NCBI GenBank assembly: GCA_037043455.1
Contig: JAWPHD010005567.1
Span: 62,001 to 126,000, forward strand
Reading direction: 5' to 3'
From: Cyrtodaria siliqua
Lineage: Eukaryota > Mollusca > Bivalvia > Adapedonta > Hiatellidae
Length of the DNA: 64,000 nt
This document shows, one piece after another, positions 57,591 to 64,000 of this stretch. A program made the translations under genes and the position numbers. The notes under the pieces were generated by a model. That model saw only the letters and a program-made list of their open reading frames with translations. It made no database searches and had not been told where the DNA came from. Positions within the stretch are counted from its first letter, which is position 1; every line of letters starts with the position of its first letter.

Positions 57591-60500
57591 CCATTGTAGT
57601 TATTTCTGTTCTAGAGTGTCAACCTTCTTCTCTCCGAGTCCCTGGTCGCCTCCCGTGGACGTTAGGAAGCAGTTGGTATTTCGTTGTTGCCCCGTGGCCA
57701 GCAGTGGTTATGACGAAGGACCTTGACGGATGGATTGATTGCTTTGGTTTATTAAGTCTGATGAAATGGAACTAAGCTGACTGCAGTACGAAGAGTCCAG
57801 GTTTCCATGCAGGATCGTCCACGTTCAAGAATCCGAGGCAGGGTCATCTTACATTTGCAAGACCGTAGAGGACAGTGTGCCTAATATGCAGCCTACTGGT
57901 GTTCACACACCAACACGAATCCACGTTCAAAAATCCAAGTTAGGTAGGATCATCTAATATTTGCAGAATCAAGAGTATGATACCGATAAAAGTATTTCCT
58001 CAGTGTTTCAATTCTATATAAATAAAAATGTTCACAACTGCCATTCAAGATGTTGTGATTTCTGTTGATTTTTCCTTATTTTGCATTTCTGTGTTGATTT
58101 CCATATCACGTTTGTTTTCGTAAGAAGAGAATTAAAACCAGGGCAATCATAGTTCAGCTGCTACCAACAATAATGTTGGATAGGATACTATCTATACAAT
58201 TGAACCTTTATAAACTGTTATTTTCTTAAAATGTTACAGGTGCAGGATGAAGTCAACCCCCATGAGCAGAGCTGCAGCCAACAGTACATTCGGCAGGTGA
58301 TTAGTGGGGACCACAGGATCAGTTCACATGTGGCTGATGGGGCAAAGACAACCTTGCTTAATATGCATATGTGTGGTGATTATGAATTTATCTGAGGATT
58401 TGAAGTTGATATGGACAGTTGGTGGCCAAAAGCCTGTTTATTTATTGCTGGTTTGGTTGATAGAAGCCAGTGAAGACCAGTCAAGGCAGTTGTGTTCGAT
58501 ATTTCTGGCAAAATCGTGCCTGCTGTTTTCTGTTGCCTGTTTTCACTATCAGCCAAACAAACTCGAACAGGCTTACCGTGTCTATTTCACTGCTCATATT
58601 GGCTTCAAAAACTTTAAAAATTCATAATCCCGCTTATCTGTACCAATCGGCAGCTATTGGTGTTTTTGTGTCTCTTGATAGGTGGGATGTTGATCCCGCT
58701 TATCTGTACCAATCGGCAGCTATTGGTATTGTTGCGTCTCTTGATAGGTGGGATCTTGATCCCGCTTATCTGTACCAGTCGGCAGCTACTGGTATTTTGT
58801 TTGTGTGGTATGTTGTTTGGTATGTTGCGTGGTACGGTGCTTGGTATGTTGCGTGGTATGTTGTGTGGTATGTTGTGTGGTATGATGGGAAGTAGTGGTG
58901 TAGTTATGTGGTGTGATATGTGATGGGAAAACCATGATGGAAGGGATAGCAGCCTTGCAGTCAACGGAAGAAGTCAGCCATGCAGTCTACAAAGAGATCT
59001 ACAATTCAAGAGGCAATACAGGGAGTTGCAGTCGATGAAGGAAGCCAGTCGGAATATAATTATTATGGTACACTTGCCATTTTGATTATGATCTCCCACT
59101 GTGTCTCATAATGTGTCATTAGCAGACGTGCTTTCTCGTGACCATTGTGAAACAGCAGATGGGATAACAGCAGATGATTGTCTCTTGATAAGTGGGATCT
59201 TGATCCCGCTTATCTGTACCAATCGGCAGCAATTGGTATTTTTGTGTCTCTTGATAGGTGGGGTGTTAATTAATTATGAATTTATCTGAGGATTTGAAGT
59301 TGATATGGACAGTTGGTGGCCAAAAGCCCGTTTATTTATTGCTGGTTTGGTTGATAGAAGCCAGTGAAGACCAGTCAAGGCAGTTGTGTTCGATATTTCT
59401 GGCAAAATCGTGCCTGCTGTTTTCTGTTGCCTGTTTTCACTATCAGCCAAACAAACTCGAACAGGCTTACCGTGTCTATTTCACTGCTCATATTGGCGTC
59501 AAAAACTTTAAAAATTCATAATCCCGCTTATCTGTACCAATCGGCAGCTATTGGTATTTTTGTGTCTCTTGATAGGTGGGATGTTGATCCCGCTTATCTG
59601 TACCAATCGGCAGCTATTGGTATTTTTGTGTCTCTTGATAGGTGGGATGTTGATCCCTCTTATCTGTACCAATCGGCAGCTATTGGTATTTTTGTGTCTC
59701 TTGATAGGTGGGAACTTGATCCCGCTTATCTGTACCAATCGGCAGCTATTGGTACTTAACCATTGTAGTTATTTCTGTTCTAGAGTGTCAACCTTCTTCT
59801 CTCCGAGTCCCTGGTCGCCTCCCGTGGACGTTAGGAAGCAGTTGGTATTTCGTTGTTGCCCCGTGGCCAGCAGTGGTTATGACGAAGGACCTTGACGGAT
59901 GGATTGATTGCTTTGGTTTATTAAGTCTGATGAAATGGAACTAAGCTGACTGCAGTACGAAGAGTCCAGGTTTCCATGCAGGATCGTCCACGTTCAAGAA
60001 TCCGAGGCAGGGTCATCTTACATTTGCAAGACCGTAGATGACAGTGTGCCTAATATGCAGCCTACTGGTGTTCACACACCAACACGAATCCACGTTCAAA
60101 AATCCAAGTTAGGTAGGATCATCTAATATTTGCAGAATCAAGAGTATGATACCGATAAAAGTATTTCCTCAGTGTTTCAATTCTATATAAATAAAAATGT
60201 TCACAACTGCCATTCAAGATGTTGTGATTTCTGTTGATTTTTCCTTATTTTGCATTTCTGTATTGATTTCCATATCACGTTTGTTTTCGTAAGAAGATAA
60301 TTAAAACCAGGGCAATCATAGTTCAGCTGCTACCAACAATAATATTGGATAGGATACTATCTATACAATTGAACCTTTATAAACTGTTATTTTCTTAAAA
60401 TGTTACAGGTGCAGGATGAAGTCAACCCCCATGAGCAGAGCTGCAGCCAACAGTACATTCGGCAGGTGATTAGTGGGGACCACAGGATCAGTTCACATGT

Positions 60501-63500
60501 GGCTGATGGAGCAAAGACAACCTTGCTTAATATGCATATGTGTGGTGATTATGAATTTATCTGAGGATTTGAAGTTGATATGGACAGTTGGTGGCCAAAA
60601 GCCCGTTTATTTATTGCTGGTTTGGTTGATAGAAGCCAGTGAAGACCAGTCAAGGCAGTTGTGTTCGATATTTCTGGCAAAATCGTGCCTGCTGTTTTCT
60701 GTTGCCTGTTTTCACTATCAGCCAAACAAACTCGAACAGGCTTACCGTGTCTATTTCACTGCTTATATTGGCTTCAAAAACTTTAAAAATTCATAATCCC
60801 GCTTATCTGTACCAATCGGCAGCTATTGGTGTTTTTGTGTCTCTTGATAGGTGGGATGTTGATCCCGCTTATCTGTACCAATCGGCAGCTATTGGTATTG
60901 TTGCGTCTCTTGATAGGTGGGATCTTGATCCCGCTTATCTGTACCAGTCGGCAGCTACTGGTATTTTGTTTGTGTGGTATGTTGTGTGGTATGGTGCACG
61001 GTATGTTGTTTGGTATGTTGCGTGGTACGGTGCTTGGTATGTTGCGTGGTATGTTGTGTGGTATGTTGTGTGGTATGTTGTGTGGTATGATGGGAAGTAG
61101 TGGTGTAGTTATGTGGTGTGATATGTGATGGGAAAACCATGATGGAAGGGATAGCAGCCTTGCAGTCAACGGAAGAAGTCAGCCATGCAGTCTACAAAGA
61201 GATCTACAATTCAAGAGGCAATACAGGGAGTTGCAGTCGATGAAGGAAGCCAGTCGGAATATAATTATTATGGTACACTTGCCATTTTGATTATGATCTC
61301 CCACTGTGTCTCATAATGTGTCATTAGCAGACGTGCTTTCTCGTGACCATTGTGAAACAGCAGATGGGATAACAGCAGATGATTGTCTCTTGATAAGTGG
61401 GATCTTGATCCCGCTTATCTGTACCAATCGGCAGCAATTGGTATTTTTGTGTCTCTTGATAGGTGGGGTGTTAATTAATTATGAATTTATCTGAGGATTT
61501 GAAGTTGATATGGACAGTTGGTGGCCAAAAGCCTGTTTATTTATTGCTGGTTTGGTTGATAGAAGCCAGTGAAGACCAGTCAAGGCAGTTGTGTTCGATA
61601 TTTCTGGCAAAATCGTGCCTGCTGTTTTCTGTTGCCTGTTTTCACTATCAGCCAAACAAACTCGAACAGGCTTACCGTGTCTATTTCACTGCTCATATTG
61701 GCGTCAAAAACTTTAAAAATTCATAATCCCGCTTATCTGTACCAATCGGCAGCTATTGGTATTTTTGTGTCTCTTGATAGGTGGGATGTTGATCCCGCTT
61801 ATCTGTACCAATCGGCAGCTATTGGTATTTTTGTGTCTCTTGATAGGTGGGATGTTGATCCCGCTTATCTGTACCAATCGGCAGCTATTGGTATTTTTGT
61901 GTCTCTTGATAGGTGGGAACTTGATCCCGCTTATCTGTACCAATCGGCAGCTATTGGTACTTAACCATTGTAGTTATTTCTGTTCTAGAGTGTCAACCTT
62001 CTTCTCTCCGAGTCCCTGGTCGCCTCCCGTGGACGTTAGGAAGCAGTTGGTATTTCGTTGTTGCCCCGTGGCCAGCAGTGGTTATGACGAAGGACCTTGA
62101 CGGATGGATTGATTGCTTTGGTTTATTAAGTCTGATGAAATGGAACTAAGCTGACTGCAGTACGAAGAGTCCAGGTTTCCATGCAGGATCGTCCACGTTC
62201 AAGAATCCGAGGCAGGGTCATCTTACATTTGCAAGACCGTAGATGACAGTGTGCCTAATATGCAGCCTACTGGTGTTCACACACCAACACGAATCCACGT
62301 TCAAAAATCCAAGTTAGGTAGGATCATCTAATATTTGCAGAATCAAGAGTATGATACCGATAAAAGTATTTCCTCAGTGTTTCAATTCTATATAAATAAA
62401 AATGTTCACAACTGCCATTCAAGATGTTGTGATTTCTGTTGATTTTTCCTTATTTTGCATTTCTGTGTTGATTTCCATATCACGTTTGTTTTCGTAAGAA
62501 GATAATTAAAACCAGGGCAATCATAGTTCAGCTGCTACCAACAATAATGTTGGATAGGATACTATCTATACAATAGAACCTTTATAAACTGTTATTTTCT
62601 TAAAATGTTACAGGTGCAGGATAAAGTCAACCCCCATGAGCAGAGCTGCAGCCAACAGTACATTCGGCAGGTGATTAGTGGGGACCACAGGATCAGTTCA
62701 CATGTGGCTGATGGAGCAAAGACAACCTTGCTTAATATGCATATGTGTGGTGATTATGAATTTATCTGAGGATTTGAAGTTGATATGGACAGTTGGTGGC
62801 CAAAAGCCCGTTTATTTATTGCTGGTTTGGTTGATAGAAGCCAGTGAAGACCAGTCAAGGCAGTTGTGTTCGATATTTCTGGCAAAATCGTGCCTGCTGT
62901 TTTCTGTTGCCTGTTTTCACTATCAGCCAAACAAACTCGAACAGGCTTACCGTGTCTATTTCACTGCTTATATTGGCTTCAAAAACTTTAAAAATTCATA
63001 ATCCCGCTTATCTGTACCAATCGGCAGCTATTGGTGTTTTTGTGTCTCTTGATAGGTGGGATGTTGATCCCGCTTATCTGTACCAATCGGCAGCTATTGG
63101 TATTGTTGCGTCTTGATAGGTGGGATCTTGATCCCGCTTATCTGTACCAGTCGGCAGCTACTGGTATTTTGTTTGTGTGGTATGTTGTGTGGTATGGTGC
63201 ACGGTATGTTGTTTGGTATGTTGCGTGGTACGGTGCTTGGTATGTTGCGTGGTATGTTGTGTGGTATGTTGTGTGGTATGATGGGAAGTAGTGGTGTAGT
63301 TATGTGGTGTGATATGTGATGGGAAAACCATGATGGATGGGATAGCAGCCTTGCACTCAACGGAAGAAGTCAGCCATGCAGTCTACAAAGAGATCTACAA
63401 TTCAAGAGGCAATACAGGGAGTTGCAGTCGATGAAGGAAGCCAGTCGGAATATAATTATTATGGTACACTTGCCATTTTGATTATGATCTCCCACTGTGT

Positions 63501-64000
63501 CTCATAATGTGTCATTAGCAGACGTGCTTTCTCGTGACCATTGTGAAACAGCAGATGGGATAACAGCAGATGATTGTCTCTTGATAAGTGGGATCTTGAT
63601 CCCGCTTATCTGTACCAATCGGCAGCAATTGGTATTTTTGTGTCTCTTGATAGGTGGGGTGTTAATTAATTATGAATTTATCTGAGGATTTGAAGTTGAT
63701 ATGGACAGTTGGTGGCCAAAAGCCTGTTTATTTATTGCTGGTTTGGTTGATAGAAGCCAGTGAAGACCAGTCAAGGCAGTTGTGTTCGATATTTCTGGCA
63801 AAATCGTGCCTGCTGTTTTCTGTTGCCTGTTTTCACTATCAGCCAAACAAACTCGAACAGGCTTACCGTGTCTATTTCACTGCTCATATTGGCGTCAAAA
63901 ACTTTAAAAATTCATAATCCCGCTTATCTGTACCAATCGGCAGCTATTGGTATTTTTGTGTCTCTTGATAGGTGGGATGTTGATCCCGCTTATCTGTACC

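Larger units (their letters stand above)
55347..64000 (+). repeat. Higher-order satellite, ~2.19-kb units, four copies, runs off the window
   Basis: The landmark ACTTAACCATTGTAGTTATT lies at 55392, 57585, 59754 and 61959 (periods 2193, 2169, 2205). Units are nearly identical. Each contains, in order: a unique ~650-bp segment; a possible splice acceptor-flanked block (ATGTTACAG then GTGCAGGATGAAGTC); a ~246-bp segment D; three 66-bp subrepeats; a 12-bp VNTR; ~400 bp unique; one more 66-bp-type repeat; segment D again; and four 66-bp subrepeats. Many short frames are open because 66 and 12 are divisible by three. I do not regard any as a gene. Confidence 0.95.

Noticed and set aside
56277..63917. 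Many frames of 60-150 codons in the 2.19-kb satellite, including a 22-residue periodic repeat
   Set aside because: The 66-bp and 12-bp subrepeats are divisible by three, so several frames on both strands stay open at once. None has recognisable protein character.

Overview
This is an AT-rich stretch of animal nuclear DNA, most likely from a bivalve mollusc. The evidence is an intron-split eukaryotic gene with GT-AG introns, tRNA-derived SINEs with pol III A and B boxes, LINE 3' ends, a Helitron remnant, a Polinton-type DNA polymerase relic, many MITEs and many minisatellites. Assignment to bivalves is inferred from the repeat style and cannot be proven from one window. There are no operons, Shine-Dalgarno sites or CRISPR arrays.

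Left part (1-12 kb). A ~320-bp tandem repeat (1-900) is followed by the last three coding exons of EXOC6/Sec15, an exocyst subunit, on the + strand (1274-1347, 2466-2578, 2836-2968). The first intron carries a SINE and a 153-bp MITE. A 42-bp tandem repeat lies just after the stop codon. The next 9 kb is intergenic and holds SINEs, a dispersed repeat pair, fold-back elements, a TTAA-flanked MITE, and minisatellites with 42-, 31- and 29-bp units.

Middle (12.4-36.9 kb). Three head-to-tail copies of a non-coding ~4-kb unit (12398-16533, 16579-26310, 26309-36915) are each broken by different, clean insertions. Unit 2 carries a 3.57-kb transposon with ~190-bp inverted ends, TSD TAG and a decayed multi-domain ORF, and also a 2.3-kb element built of 145-bp repeats. 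Unit 3 carries a 2.6-kb composite insert with a Helitron remnant, a 245-bp MITE, and a 3,967-bp element with perfect 24-bp inverted ends. That last element contains seven exact copies of GTACACTTGGGACA and a related minisatellite. Because sister copies preserve the empty sites, each insertion boundary can be read almost to the base.

37-45 kb. Two 5'-truncated LINE 3' ends in opposite orientation (37206-37780 minus, 43264-44544 plus) flank a decayed protein-primed family B DNA polymerase (39037-41376). It has frameshifts, an internal deletion and both motif C aspartates lost. Two weak ORF fragments lie upstream of it.

45-55 kb. Mostly repeats: a SINE, a 261-bp fold-back element with an 8-bp TSD, a 28-bp satellite, a 942-bp tandem duplication carrying a possible small exon, and a C-rich tandem block. 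I recognise no gene here.

55.3-64 kb. A higher-order satellite runs off the right edge, with ~2.19-kb units at >98% apparent identity. Each unit contains 66-bp subrepeats with a hairpin whose two arms change in a compensatory way, an internal ~246-bp duplication and a 12-bp VNTR. The VNTR copy number (9, 7, 10) accounts exactly for the unit lengths 2193, 2169 and 2205. The only gene I regard as functional in the whole window is EXOC6.
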